DNA of 42,751 nucleotides from Fulvivirga sp. M361 (lineage in GTDB: Bacteria; Bacteroidota; Bacteroidia; Cytophagales; Cyclobacteriaceae): NCBI RefSeq assembly GCF_007097395.1, contig NZ_VKDC01000020.1:1-42751 (forward strand), read 5' to 3'. A model generated the notes under the pieces. That model saw nothing but the letters and a program-made list of their open reading frames with translations. It made no database searches and had not been told where the DNA came from. The position numbers and the translations under genes are program-made. Every line of letters starts with the position of its first letter. Position 1 is the stretch's first letter. Of the stretch, positions 1 through 8,217 are shown piece after piece.

Positions 1-18
1 CCTGATCAACCTGATCAG
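1..18. repeat. Short tandem/inverted repeat at left edge
   Basis: CCTGATCA occurs twice with a 9-nt period (1-8 and 10-17). The same bases also form a perfect 7-bp inverted repeat, CTGATCA-acc-TGATCAG (2-18). It lies inside a frame that may be coding, so it could simply reflect a repeated amino-acid pair. No function can be assigned. Confidence 0.3.
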
Positions 19-109
19 TGCCCTCTCTGCTTATTGCTTCTTCCCTAAAAAACCTTCTCTTAATATACAATTTGAAAAAAAACATGGACAATTATACCTG
101 GTCGCTTAA
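2..109 (+). CDS. C-terminal tail of an unidentified protein (partial, 5' end outside window)
   Basis: Frame 2 is open from the left edge to a TAA at 107-109 and gives 35 residues with an ordinary amino-acid mix: hydrophobic at first, then basic, ending HGQLYLVA. No other frame here is open for as long. The next plus-strand gene is over 1 kb away and the following gene is on the opposite strand, so this would be the end of a transcription unit. The family cannot be recognised from so short a piece, and it may be non-coding. Confidence 0.35.
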   Translation: MINLISALSAYCFFPKKPSLNIQFEKKHGQLYLVA

Positions 110-323
110 ACGATATTCACGTTACTTAATAAGATGCCAACTATTTTGCTAGTGAACCCAATTGGAAAGGTAGCTAAGGGACAGCTCATCTTATCAATTA
201 TAATTTTAATAATCGATGTTACAGTTCCGTTACTAAAAAATGAACTATGATGTCTTTTGAAAGTTTTCTAATATCGGATGAATCTCTACCTCAAATTTTG
301 TTAAAAAGTACAGTTAAAGACAT

Positions 324-848
324 TTAATAATATACAGTATATTTAATCGACCCTGAGTTGTTTTGTCTGCTGGTACAAGGCCAGGCCTGAACATCACCTA
401 ATGCCAGGAAAAGAGGTTGTCCGATACTGGTAGCAATAGCATCTACCTGGGCCTGAATGTCATCTTCATATTGATCTAATCTGAGATTAGCATTTGAATC
501 AACATAGTAGTTAAAGTTGAAATAATAATTTACCACACTACCTCCAAAATCAGGCGTAAAAGGATAGCGGGCACAGAGTCTGATAAAGTCATCTATGACG
601 TCGTCAGCCATTACACTGCCACAATCTTGCAGGCTGTTTAGGGTACAGGAAATTCTTGCAAAACGGTTCGCTTTTCCGGTTAAACTGTCCAATGTGCCAT
701 TGAAAGCCAGCTCCTCCACATTAAAAGGTTTTACTGAGTTTTCAATCGCTAATTCCGGAGCAGAGATGTCAACAGACTCTTCCCAGCAGCTGAATAGGAA
801 CAAAAAGGCCAACGACAAGACTGAGCATAATAATGCAGCCTTTTTCAT
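324..848 (-). CDS. Small lipoprotein of unknown function with an EF-hand-like loop
   Basis: A 174-residue protein starting at ATG 848. It has a lipoprotein signal peptide: lysines at 2-3, a hydrophobic stretch 4-20, and a lipobox ending FSC with the acylated cysteine at C21. The mature part is acidic, has four further cysteines (C68, C76, C92, C158; C68/C76 or C92/C158 could pair), and contains a 12-residue segment at 117-128 with acidic or amide residues at 1, 3, 5, 9 and 12 (D117, N119, N121, D125, E128). This fits the calcium-binding EF-hand/dockerin-type loop, except that the usual Gly at position 6 is Leu. I do not recognise the family. It stands alone, divergent from uvrA across an AT-rich gap. 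An outer-membrane or periplasmic location is inferred from the lipobox. It carries no T9SS C-terminal sorting domain that I can see. Confidence 0.7.
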   Translation of the reverse strand: MKKAALLCSVLSLAFLFLFSCWEESVDISAPELAIENSVKPFNVEELAFNGTLDSLTGKANRFARISCTLNSLQDCGSVMADDVIDDFIRLCARYPFTPDFGGSVVNYYFNFNYYVDSNANLRLDQYEDDIQAQVDAIATSIGQPLFLALGDVQAWPCTSRQNNSGSIKYTVYY

Positions 849-1226
849 GCTAACTAATTACTTGGGTTTTAAAACTTCAAATTAGTGATTTTATATGCGG
901 TTGATATTTTCCGATAATAGATTTAACACAAGTTTAAAATTGAAATTCGTAAACATCACTTAATGATAACGCTATTTTAATATTTAATTGTTTAAATAAT
1001 TTATTGTCCTGTGTTTGTCAGGCATCGATTTTATTGTGACGCGCTACATCTGATAATAATTGATTTCATATTTATTATTACTAAAATTTAGTGTTATCTA
1101 TTCAATGCCGAATAAAGAACCGCTGTCGGAATATTAAAGATTGAAACTGTAAGATTCAACATACGTTGTAATTCATCAACCAAACGGCGATCTTTGTGTT
1201 TTACAGAAAACACCACCATCCTATTG
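849..1226. other. AT-rich intergenic region between divergent genes
   Basis: 378 bp with no open frame of note and no tRNA-like fold. It must hold the promoters of the minus-strand lipoprotein and of uvrA. Only the uvrA side shows a recognisable near-consensus promoter (1166-1196). On the lipoprotein side a CTAATTTG (reverse strand, about 877-884) resembles a -7 box with one mismatch. Confidence 0.5.
1166..1196 (+). promoter_or_regulatory. Probable uvrA promoter (Bacteroidota type)
   Basis: TTG at 1166-1168, a 20-nt spacer, then GATCTTTG at 1189-1196, one mismatch from the Bacteroidota -7 box TAnnTTTG. Transcription would start near 1203, about 24 nt before the ATG at 1227. This argues against the upstream TTG at 1194, which lies inside the -7 box. 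No SOS-type operator was seen. Confidence 0.4.
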
Positions 1227-4082
1227 ATGACAAAAGTTGAAGAGGCACGATTAAATGGTGCCGCAGACCTCACAGGTCATGAGTATATAGAGATACTGGG
1301 GGCCAGAGAACATAACCTGAAAAATGTAAACATTACCTTTCCGCGTAATAAGCTTGTGGTAATAACCGGTATCAGCGGGAGCGGTAAGTCTTCACTGGCA
1401 TTTGACACGATTTACGCCGAGGGACAACGACGTTACATGGAGAGCTTTTCAGCCTATGCCAGGTCCTTTTTAGGGAACCTGGAGCGGCCGGATGTGGACA
1501 AGATCAATGGGTTGAGTCCGGTAATCTCCATTGAGCAAAAGACTACCTCTCGTAATCCGCGTTCCACAGTAGGTACGGTAACAGAGGTTTATGACTTCAT
1601 GAGGTTGCTTTATGCCAGAGCTGGAGAAGCATATTCATATCTGTCCGGGGAGAAGATGATCCGACAGTCAGAAGATCAGATCTTAGATCATATACTTACC
1701 AACTTTGATCAACACAAATTAACGCTCCTGGCACCTGTAGTCAAAGGGCGTAAGGGACATTATCGCGAGCTGTTTCAGCAGATCAGAAAGACCGGCTATG
1801 CCAAAGTAAGGGTAAACGGCGAATTAATGGATCTCGTTCCTAAAATGCAGGTCGATCGTTACAAGACCCATGACATCGAGATCGTGGTAGACCGTATTGT
1901 GGTTAATCAAAAAGACCGGTATCGAATTAGCCAGTCCATAGGTGTTGCGCTAAAAGAAGGTAAAGGACTTATCATGTTGTTGGATGATACGGGTCAGGTA
2001 CACCACTTTTCAAAGTATCTTATGGACCCTAAAACGGGCCTTTCTTATGATGAGCCTGCCCCAAATACGTTTTCTTTTAACTCGCCTTACGGAGCATGTC
2101 CAAAATGCAATGGCCTTGGACAGATCGAAGAGATCACCGAAGAGTCCATTATACCGGACCCGTCGCTAAGTATAAGTCGTGGTGGTATACTTCCATTGGG
2201 AGAATTTCGGGATATCTGGATATTCAAGAAGATAGAAGCAATCCTCAAGAAATATAAGGTAAATTTAACCACGCCCATTAAGAATATACCCCGGGAAGTA
2301 CTCGATGTATTATTGAACGGTGATGCTGTGCCTGTAGCCGTTAAGTCTGTAAAATACCCCGGAACGGATTGGCAGACAAAATTTGAAGGGATCATCAAAT
2401 TTCTTCAAAAGCAAAAAGAAGGTGGCTCTGAGAAAATTCAGAAGTGGGTAAATGATTTCACCGTTACCAAATCATGCCCTGAATGTGAGGGTACCAGGCT
2501 TAAGAAGGAGTCCCGACATTTTTTGATTGACAATAAAAACATTGCCGAACTGGCCACGCTGGATATTGTGTCTTTAGGGCAATGGTTTGAAGGACTGGAA
2601 TCGAGACTTAATGAGAAACAGCAGCGTATTGGTGCTGAAATCCTTAAAGAGATACGTAAGAGAATTGGGTTTTTACTTGATGTTGGCCTTACCTATTTGC
2701 AACTGAACAGGCCATTAAGAACACTGTCAGGTGGAGAAGCACAACGTATACGATTAGCCACCCAGATCGGAACACAGCTTGTCGGGGTACTTTATATTTT
2801 GGATGAGCCTAGCATTGGTTTGCATCAAAGAGATAATGTTAAACTCATCAAAGCGCTGAAAGACCTTCGTGATTTAGGTAACTCAGTGATAGTAGTGGAA
2901 CATGACAAGGACATGATGTTGGAATCCGATCATATCATAGACATCGGTCCGGGTGCGGGTAGGCATGGGGGACACATAGTAGCGGAAGGTGATCCTAAGG
3001 CGTTTCTGAAATTAGACAGTACTACCGCACAGTACCTGAAAGACACCAGGCAGATAGCTATACCTGCTAAACGACGAAAGGGTAAGGGCGAAAAATTAGC
3101 ATTAAAAGGTGCTTCCGGCCATAACTTGAAAAAAGTGGATCTGGAAATACCATTGGGTACAATGACGTTGATAACAGGTGTGTCTGGTAGCGGTAAGTCC
3201 ACACTTATACATGATACCTTGTTTCCTATTCTGAATCAACATTTTTATCGGTCCAGGAGAGAACCTATGTCTCATAAGAAATTACTCGGACTGGAATACC
3301 TGGATAAGGTTATAGAAGTGGATCAATCTCCTATAGGGCGTACACCGCGGTCAAACCCTGCTACGTATACAGGTGTATTTTCAGACATTCGTTCATTGTT
3401 TTCGGAGTTACCCGAAGCCAAGATCAGGGGCTATAAACCCGGACGCTTTTCATTCAATGTAAAAGGGGGGAGATGTGAAACCTGCGAAGGTGCGGGACTC
3501 CGGTTAATAGAAATGGATTTTCTTCCGGATGTGTATGTGCCTTGTGAAACCTGTAAGGGCAAACGTTACAACCGGGAAACGTTAGAAGTAAGGTTCAAGG
3601 GTAAATCCATTAGTGATGTGTTAGAAATGACAGTGGAAGAGGCTGTGACGTTTTTTGAGCACCAACCTAAGGTCGTTAGAAAAATCAAGACATTGCATGA
3701 TGTAGGGCTGGATTACATCTCATTGGGCCAACATGCTACTACACTCTCGGGAGGTGAGGCACAACGGGTAAAACTAGCGACAGAACTCTCCAAAAAAGAT
3801 ACCGGAAAAACGATGTATATCCTGGATGAACCTACCACGGGGCTGCATTTCCAGGATATTCAACATTTACTGGATGTACTGAATCGTCTGGTAGATAAGG
3901 GGAACACAGTATTAGTAATAGAACATAACATGGACGTGATCAAAGTAGCAGATTATATCGTGGACCTGGGCCCAGAAGGAGGCGATGGTGGAGGCCAGAT
4001 CATTGCAAAAGGAACTCCCGAAGAAGTTGCTAAAAATAAAAACAGTTATACAGCTGCGTTTTTAAAGGCAGAACTATCATAG
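1227..4082 (+). CDS. uvrA: Excinuclease ABC subunit A
   Basis: UvrA is the DNA-damage recognition ATPase of nucleotide excision repair. It loads UvrB on lesions, and UvrC (encoded at 19662-21464) then makes the incisions. Starting at ATG 1227 the protein has 951 residues, the usual family length. Two ABC ATPase halves are visible. The first has Walker A GISGSGKSS near residue 48, a signature LSGGEAQRI and D-loop SIGLHQRD. The second has Walker A GVSGSGKST, a second LSGGEAQR and PTTGLHFQD. Zinc-binding cysteine pairs are present in the insertion domain (CPKC...CPEC) and in the C-terminal zinc finger (CETC...CETC). The frame extends upstream to a TTG at 1194, but that region is the likely promoter. 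The gene is followed by a strong hairpin terminator and appears monocistronic. Confidence 0.98.
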   Translation: MTKVEEARLNGAADLTGHEYIEILGAREHNLKNVNITFPRNKLVVITGISGSGKSSLAFDTIYAEGQRRYMESFSAYARSFLGNLERPDVDKINGLSPVISIEQKTTSRNPRSTVGTVTEVYDFMRLLYARAGEAYSYLSGEKMIRQSEDQILDHILTNFDQHKLTLLAPVVKGRKGHYRELFQQIRKTGYAKVRVNGELMDLVPKMQVDRYKTHDIEIVVDRIVVNQKDRYRISQSIGVALKEGKGLIMLLDDTGQVHHFSKYLMDPKTGLSYDEPAPNTFSFNSPYGACPKCNGLGQIEEITEESIIPDPSLSISRGGILPLGEFRDIWIFKKIEAILKKYKVNLTTPIKNIPREVLDVLLNGDAVPVAVKSVKYPGTDWQTKFEGIIKFLQKQKEGGSEKIQKWVNDFTVTKSCPECEGTRLKKESRHFLIDNKNIAELATLDIVSLGQWFEGLESRLNEKQQRIGAEILKEIRKRIGFLLDVGLTYLQLNRPLRTLSGGEAQRIRLATQIGTQLVGVLYILDEPSIGLHQRDNVKLIKALKDLRDLGNSVIVVEHDKDMMLESDHIIDIGPGAGRHGGHIVAEGDPKAFLKLDSTTAQYLKDTRQIAIPAKRRKGKGEKLALKGASGHNLKKVDLEIPLGTMTLITGVSGSGKSTLIHDTLFPILNQHFYRSRREPMSHKKLLGLEYLDKVIEVDQSPIGRTPRSNPATYTGVFSDIRSLFSELPEAKIRGYKPGRFSFNVKGGRCETCEGAGLRLIEMDFLPDVYVPCETCKGKRYNRETLEVRFKGKSISDVLEMTVEEAVTFFEHQPKVVRKIKTLHDVGLDYISLGQHATTLSGGEAQRVKLATELSKKDTGKTMYILDEPTTGLHFQDIQHLLDVLNRLVDKGNTVLVIEHNMDVIKVADYIVDLGPEGGDGGGQIIAKGTPEEVAKNKNSYTAAFLKAELS

Positions 4083-4423
4083 GCGACTGGGTAGGCTATT
4101 CACACTTCATGATGTTAGTTTTAGTAAGCATGTTACCTTGGGAAAATATGTTTTGTCGTTTGATTTGTTTGCGAAAGATCTCCGGTCAATCGAAGAATGT
4201 AAAAATGCCGCTGTACAGCGGCATTTTTATCATCAACCAAAACCTTGAATTTATCAACTATGAATAAATTATTACAATAAGAATCGAAATCTTGCACAAA
4301 GAGTTCCCATCGGAGGATAAAAAGCGTGTATGTCATTTAAATGCTATCGCGGATATATATGAAATTTGGGCACTAACTTTCATGAAGCTAAAACGTTAGA
4401 CCTATTAGAAATACGTAAAGTAT
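4083..4423. other. Intergenic region after uvrA
   Basis: 341 bp. It holds the perfect palindrome at 4201-4228 and a weak AT-rich inverted repeat (AATTTAT/ATAAATT near 4249-4270). A 67-codon minus-strand frame crosses the terminator and has no protein-like character. No clear TAnnTTTG box precedes the next gene. Confidence 0.5.
4201..4228. terminator. Perfect 28-nt palindromic terminator
   Basis: Two 13-nt arms, AAAAATGCCGCTG and its exact complement, are separated by TA and flanked by A- and T-tracts. In RNA the GC-rich core is preceded by A5 and followed by T5 in either direction, so it can terminate on both strands. It lies about 120 nt after the uvrA stop codon. Confidence 0.8.
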
Positions 4424-5728
4424 ATGATACCTATTCCTGAATCAAAACATCCAAGGATCATCATCATTGGAGGAGGATTTGCCGGTGTGAAACTGGTGAA
4501 AAAACTAAAAAACTTACCTGTACAGATCGTTCTGTTTGATAGAAATAATTACCACACCTTCCAGCCTCTGTTGTACCAGGTGGCTACTGCCGGTTTGGAG
4601 CCAGATTCTATCGCTGATCCTTTAAGAAAGCAACTTGAGCCCGTGAAAAACTTTTTTTTCCGGATGGCGGAAGTGTATTCAGTGGATGGAGCAAGTAACA
4701 TGATCCATACGGAGATAGGCGTTTTGGACTACGATTATCTTGTAATAGCCACGGGATCAAGGACTAACTTCTTTGGCAATGAATCTATTATGCAGCACGC
4801 CTTTGCCTTAAAACAGATCCCACAGGCACTGGACCTTAGAAGTCATATTTTACAAAATTTTGAGGCAGCCACTATCACTGAAGATCCGTTAGAGAAAAAG
4901 TCACGGATGAATATTGTAATTGTAGGAGGTGGGCCTACCGGTGTTGAGGTAGCCGGAGCTTTGGGTGAATTGAAAAGGAGTATACTTCCTAAAGATTACC
5001 CTGAACTGGATTTTAGTAAAATGTCCATTATTCTTTTAGAGGGATCTTCGAGTTTGTTAGGAGGGATGTCTGATTTTGCCTCAGAAAAGGCGTTGAAATA
5101 TCTTAAGAAGTTTCATGTAGATGTTTATTTGGATACGTTAGTGAAATCTTATGACGGTCATTCGGCTTTATTGAGTAATGGTGAGGAAATTAACACGCAT
5201 ACAGTGGTCTGGGCAGCCGGGGTAAAGGGAAATTACCCGGATGGTTTAAAGGAAAGTTCCCTGGAAAGGGACCGCATTGTGGTGGATCATTATAACCGGG
5301 TAGCAGAATATGACAATATCTTTGCTATAGGGGATATAGCTATGATGAAAAGTGAAGGGTATGAAAATGGTCATCCAATGCTGGCGCCAGTGGCTATACA
5401 GCAGGGGAATCATATGGCGATGAATTTAAAAAGACTATTAAAAGGTGAAGAACTAAAGCCTTTTAAATACTTTGATAAAGGATCCATGGCTACAGTGGGC
5501 AGAAACAAAGCCGTAGTGGATTTACCTGGCAAATCCAGCCTGGGAGGTTTCCCTGCCTGGGTCATCTGGATGTTCGTTCATCTTATTTCTATTATAGGCT
5601 TTAGAAACAAACTTATTGTATTTTTAAACTGGGTATGGAACTACTTTACCTATGATAAGGGTACGCGACTAATCATTCGAAAATTTATTCCTAAAAAACT
5701 CAGAAAAACCGAACCGGAACTTACCTAA
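4424..5728 (+). CDS. ndh: Type II NADH:quinone oxidoreductase (NDH-2)
   Basis: Single-subunit flavoprotein that passes electrons from NADH to the quinone pool without pumping protons, acting on the inner face of the membrane. It has 434 residues from ATG 4424. The N-terminal FAD-binding Rossmann motif is GGGFAGV (near residues 16-22), followed by the family-typical NYHTFQPLLYQVATAGLEPD segment near 40-62 that lines the quinone site. A second Rossmann motif, VGGGPTGVEVAG (near 168-179), binds NADH, and AIGDIA near residue 306 contacts FAD. The C-terminal part is amphipathic with a hydrophobic stretch (about 366-410) for membrane attachment. The stop codon directly abuts the ATG of the next gene, so the two are probably co-translated. 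Confidence 0.95.
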   Translation: MIPIPESKHPRIIIIGGGFAGVKLVKKLKNLPVQIVLFDRNNYHTFQPLLYQVATAGLEPDSIADPLRKQLEPVKNFFFRMAEVYSVDGASNMIHTEIGVLDYDYLVIATGSRTNFFGNESIMQHAFALKQIPQALDLRSHILQNFEAATITEDPLEKKSRMNIVIVGGGPTGVEVAGALGELKRSILPKDYPELDFSKMSIILLEGSSSLLGGMSDFASEKALKYLKKFHVDVYLDTLVKSYDGHSALLSNGEEINTHTVVWAAGVKGNYPDGLKESSLERDRIVVDHYNRVAEYDNIFAIGDIAMMKSEGYENGHPMLAPVAIQQGNHMAMNLKRLLKGEELKPFKYFDKGSMATVGRNKAVVDLPGKSSLGGFPAWVIWMFVHLISIIGFRNKLIVFLNWVWNYFTYDKGTRLIIRKFIPKKLRKTEPELT

Positions 5729-5974
5729 ATGAAAGGAGCTTTTTCACAATATTTAATAGGTGTTTTGTTAATTGCGTTTTCATTATACCAGGTTTTTCTG
5801 GATGAATACGTGGAATTTGCTATGTATCTATCGGCAGGCCTGGGTTTTGTAATGGCAGGGTTGATCAAAGACAATGTATTTGAAAAGCAACGTCGGCTTT
5901 TAACTATTCTCTCCTGGGGATGCATCTTTATTGCAGGCTTTCTATTGCTCTTTTTATTTCGGACAGATCAATGA
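5729..5974 (+). CDS. Small two- to three-helix membrane protein next to NDH-2
   Basis: An 81-residue, very hydrophobic protein whose ATG follows the ndh TAA with no gap. Predicted membrane segments are at about 5-24, 30-46 and 57-77, separated by short charged loops (DEY near 25-27; KDNVFEKQRR near 47-56), ending in a short polar tail. I do not recognise a named family. Its position suggests translational coupling to ndh, and a role as a membrane partner or accessory of the dehydrogenase is inference only. The density of ordinary codons and the tight junction argue for a real gene. Confidence 0.7.
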   Translation: MKGAFSQYLIGVLLIAFSLYQVFLDEYVEFAMYLSAGLGFVMAGLIKDNVFEKQRRLLTILSWGCIFIAGFLLLFLFRTDQ

Positions 5975-6061
5975 AATAAACTGTTGGCAACTTCCATTGG
6001 TGTAATTGATCTTAGGTAGATTCAATTATTGTGTAATTTTAGTCCTTTGGAGGATAATCAG

Positions 6062-7087
6062 GTGAATAAAACGAAACTTTATTGGACACTGCAATTTGGA
6101 GGATGGCTAACATTTGCTCTGGGGCAGATCATTGTGTTTCAAACTACTAGCCGAACCCAAATTATTTTTTGGCTTCTGGAAGCAGCTGTTTTTCTGGTTT
6201 TCACACATCTTTTTAGAAATTTCATCATAAGAAGAAGGTGGCTGGATCTCAAGATGAACAAACTAATCCCGCAAATAATGCTTGCGGTGTTTATTTTAAG
6301 CTTTGTGGTATATGGGGCACGGCTACTGATTTCTATTCCATTGCGTATCTATGATCCTACCGTAGCCTGGAGTCCGGAAACAGTGTTTGGCCTGGCAGCT
6401 GTTTACGGCCTGATCTTCTTTATGTGGTCGGTGCTCTATTTTATCTATCACTATTTTGAGCGTTATAACCTCTCTTTACAACATGAAGCTGCTACCAACG
6501 AGATTGTTCTTAATAATCTTAAATCGCAGCTAAATCCGCATTTTATCTTTAATGCTCTGAATAGTATCAGGGCATTAGTGGATGAAAATCCTAAAAAATC
6601 AAAAAACGCTATTACACAGCTATCTAATATCCTTCGTAATTCATTAGCTTCTAACCGCGCCCGGCTGACTAAGTTTGAAGATGAACTGCAAACGGTAAAA
6701 GATTACCTGGGACTGGAAAGTATTCGCTATGAAGAGCGGTTGAAAACAGAATTTGATATTCATACAGATTCCTATAACTTTTTGGTACCTCCACTTATGC
6801 TTCAGACACTTGTGGAAAACGGTATCAAACATGGTATATCTAAATTGAAAGAAGGTGGCGCCATTGATATGAAGACATTTGTATATGATAACAGGCTCAA
6901 AATACAAATTAGAAACACAGGTGAGTTGGAAACCAATGGTGTGTTGAAAAAAGAAAAAGAAGGCCTGGGCCTCAGAAACACAGCTCAACGACTTAGCCTG
7001 CTATATGGTGAAGAGGCGACTTTTAAAATATTCAATGAATCTGAAAATGTAGTTTTAACTGAACTAGTAATTCCTAAACATAACTAA
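6062..7087 (+). CDS. LytS/YpdA-type sensor histidine kinase (His_kinase, PF06580)
   Basis: Sensor of a LytTR-type two-component pair. I place the start at GTG 6062 because a clear GGAGG lies at 6049-6053, 8 nt upstream; the frame also extends to a TTG at 6029. From this start the protein has 341 residues. Four membrane helices occupy roughly residues 10-30, 35-52, 68-93 and 108-133. The kinase domain then shows LNPHFIFNALNS with the phospho-acceptor histidine at H160, and an ATP-binding domain with the N-box VENGIKHG (N253) and the G-rich GLGLRN near the end. The response regulator gene starts 3 nt after its stop, so the two form an operon. The signal sensed is unknown. Confidence 0.9.
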   Translation: MNKTKLYWTLQFGGWLTFALGQIIVFQTTSRTQIIFWLLEAAVFLVFTHLFRNFIIRRRWLDLKMNKLIPQIMLAVFILSFVVYGARLLISIPLRIYDPTVAWSPETVFGLAAVYGLIFFMWSVLYFIYHYFERYNLSLQHEAATNEIVLNNLKSQLNPHFIFNALNSIRALVDENPKKSKNAITQLSNILRNSLASNRARLTKFEDELQTVKDYLGLESIRYEERLKTEFDIHTDSYNFLVPPLMLQTLVENGIKHGISKLKEGGAIDMKTFVYDNRLKIQIRNTGELETNGVLKKEKEGLGLRNTAQRLSLLYGEEATFKIFNESENVVLTELVIPKHN

Positions 7088-7090
7088 ACT

Positions 7091-7804
7091 ATGCGAACAA
7101 TTATTGTAGACGATGAACGGCTGGCCAGAAAAGAACTCAATTCTCTGCTTGAAGAACATCCTGATATAGAGATTGTAGGAGAAGCGGCTAATGCAGATGA
7201 AGCATATGAATTAATCAATGACTTGCACCCTGATCTATTGTTTATGGACATTCAAATGCCCGGGAAGACAGGCTTTGAACTTCTTGAAATGCTCGATAAC
7301 GTGCCTAAAGTGATTTTTACAACTGCCTATGATGAGTTCGCACTAAAGGCGTTTGAAGTAAATGCACTGGATTACTTGCTTAAACCTATCCAGCCGGAGC
7401 GACTGCGTGATAGCATTAGCAAGTTGCCCAAAGGTCAGAAAACTACAGAAAACATGACCGATAAACGGTTGACATTGGAAGACCAGGTTTTTGTTAAAGA
7501 TGGTGATAAGTGTTGGTTCGTAAGTCTTTCTAATATTCGTCTGTTTGAATCGGATGGTAATTATATCAAAGTGTATTTTGATAGTAACCGTCCTATGATC
7601 CATAAATCTCTCAACGCCCTGGATGAAAAACTGGACGCGCGTCATTTTTTTCGCGCCAGCAGAAAGCATATTGTTAATTTAAGCTGGGTAGAAGGCATCG
7701 AACCATGGTTTAACGGAGGTTTGATGGTACGCCTGAAAGGAGGTGATAAAGTGGAGGTGAGCAGAAGACAAGCAGCCAAGTTTAAAGAAATGATGAGCTT
7801 ATGA
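7091..7804 (+). CDS. LytTR-family response regulator
   Basis: 237-residue DNA-binding regulator partnered with the kinase directly upstream. The N-terminal receiver domain (about 1-115) has the acidic pair D7/D8, the phosphorylated aspartate D53 in LLFMDIQMPG, the switch threonines in FTTAYD and the conserved lysine in LLKPI. The C-terminal LytTR domain (about 130-235) has the typical FESDGNYIKVY strand and the SRKHIVNLSWV segment, and binds DNA through beta strands. The last 6 nt overlap the 3' end of the convergent gene at 7799-8179. Targets cannot be read from this window. Confidence 0.93.
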   Translation: MRTIIVDDERLARKELNSLLEEHPDIEIVGEAANADEAYELINDLHPDLLFMDIQMPGKTGFELLEMLDNVPKVIFTTAYDEFALKAFEVNALDYLLKPIQPERLRDSISKLPKGQKTTENMTDKRLTLEDQVFVKDGDKCWFVSLSNIRLFESDGNYIKVYFDSNRPMIHKSLNALDEKLDARHFFRASRKHIVNLSWVEGIEPWFNGGLMVRLKGGDKVEVSRRQAAKFKEMMSL

Positions 7805-8179
7805 TCCTTTTGATCTGCTTTTAAGAATTTCTATTAATTCTTCCTCTACGTTCCAATCACGTGCGAGTTTTAACATGGCCGTAGCTTCCAATTCTGTGAC
7901 GTAACCTTTCAAACTATTAGCGTCCCATACCATTTCAATATGCATTACGCGCTTATCTTTAGGATAATCGCCGATCACATTGTTGAGGTATTCACGTGCA
8001 CGTTCAAAAGAATTGAAATAGTCTTCGGCAATAAACGCCGCTGCCCATTCGAGTTCTTCTTGCCCGTTTAGTTCATCTGCCGTGGCTTTGAGGTCTTCAC
8101 GTTCATTATCATCCAGCCCATGATAATGGTATATGACAGACTTCAATAGGAGGTAAGCCTTTTTTTCGTCGCTGGTCAT
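7799..8179 (-). CDS. Conserved-looking hypothetical protein
   Basis: 126 residues from ATG 8179 (sequence begins MTSDEKK); a TTG at 8200 would add seven. The protein is soluble, acidic and probably all-helical, rich in Leu, Glu and Ala, with no signal peptide and no motif I recognise. It is the last gene of a likely minus-strand unit with hemW and the cyclase-family gene, 38 nt after the latter. Its 3' end overlaps the response regulator gene by 6 nt on the opposite strand. No function is offered. Confidence 0.65.
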   Translation of the reverse strand: MTSDEKKAYLLLKSVIYHYHGLDDNEREDLKATADELNGQEELEWAAAFIAEDYFNSFERAREYLNNVIGDYPKDKRVMHIEMVWDANSLKGYVTELEATAMLKLARDWNVEEELIEILKSRSKGS

Positions 8180-8217
8180 ATAGGTCAATATATCGTACAA
8201 AAGAATGAAATTTTATG

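Noticed and set aside
595-885. Open frame on the plus strand opposite the lipoprotein gene
   Set aside because: It is the complement of a gene with a clear lipobox, and its translation is Ser/Lys-rich with no protein-like features.
1194-1226. Upstream TTG start for uvrA
   Set aside because: The TTG lies within a probable -7 promoter box, and the added residues have no family counterpart. ATG 1227 gives the usual UvrA length.
6644-6988. Minus-strand open frame inside the sensor kinase gene
   Set aside because: Antisense to conserved kinase motifs; its cysteine- and phenylalanine-rich translation is typical of a shadow frame.
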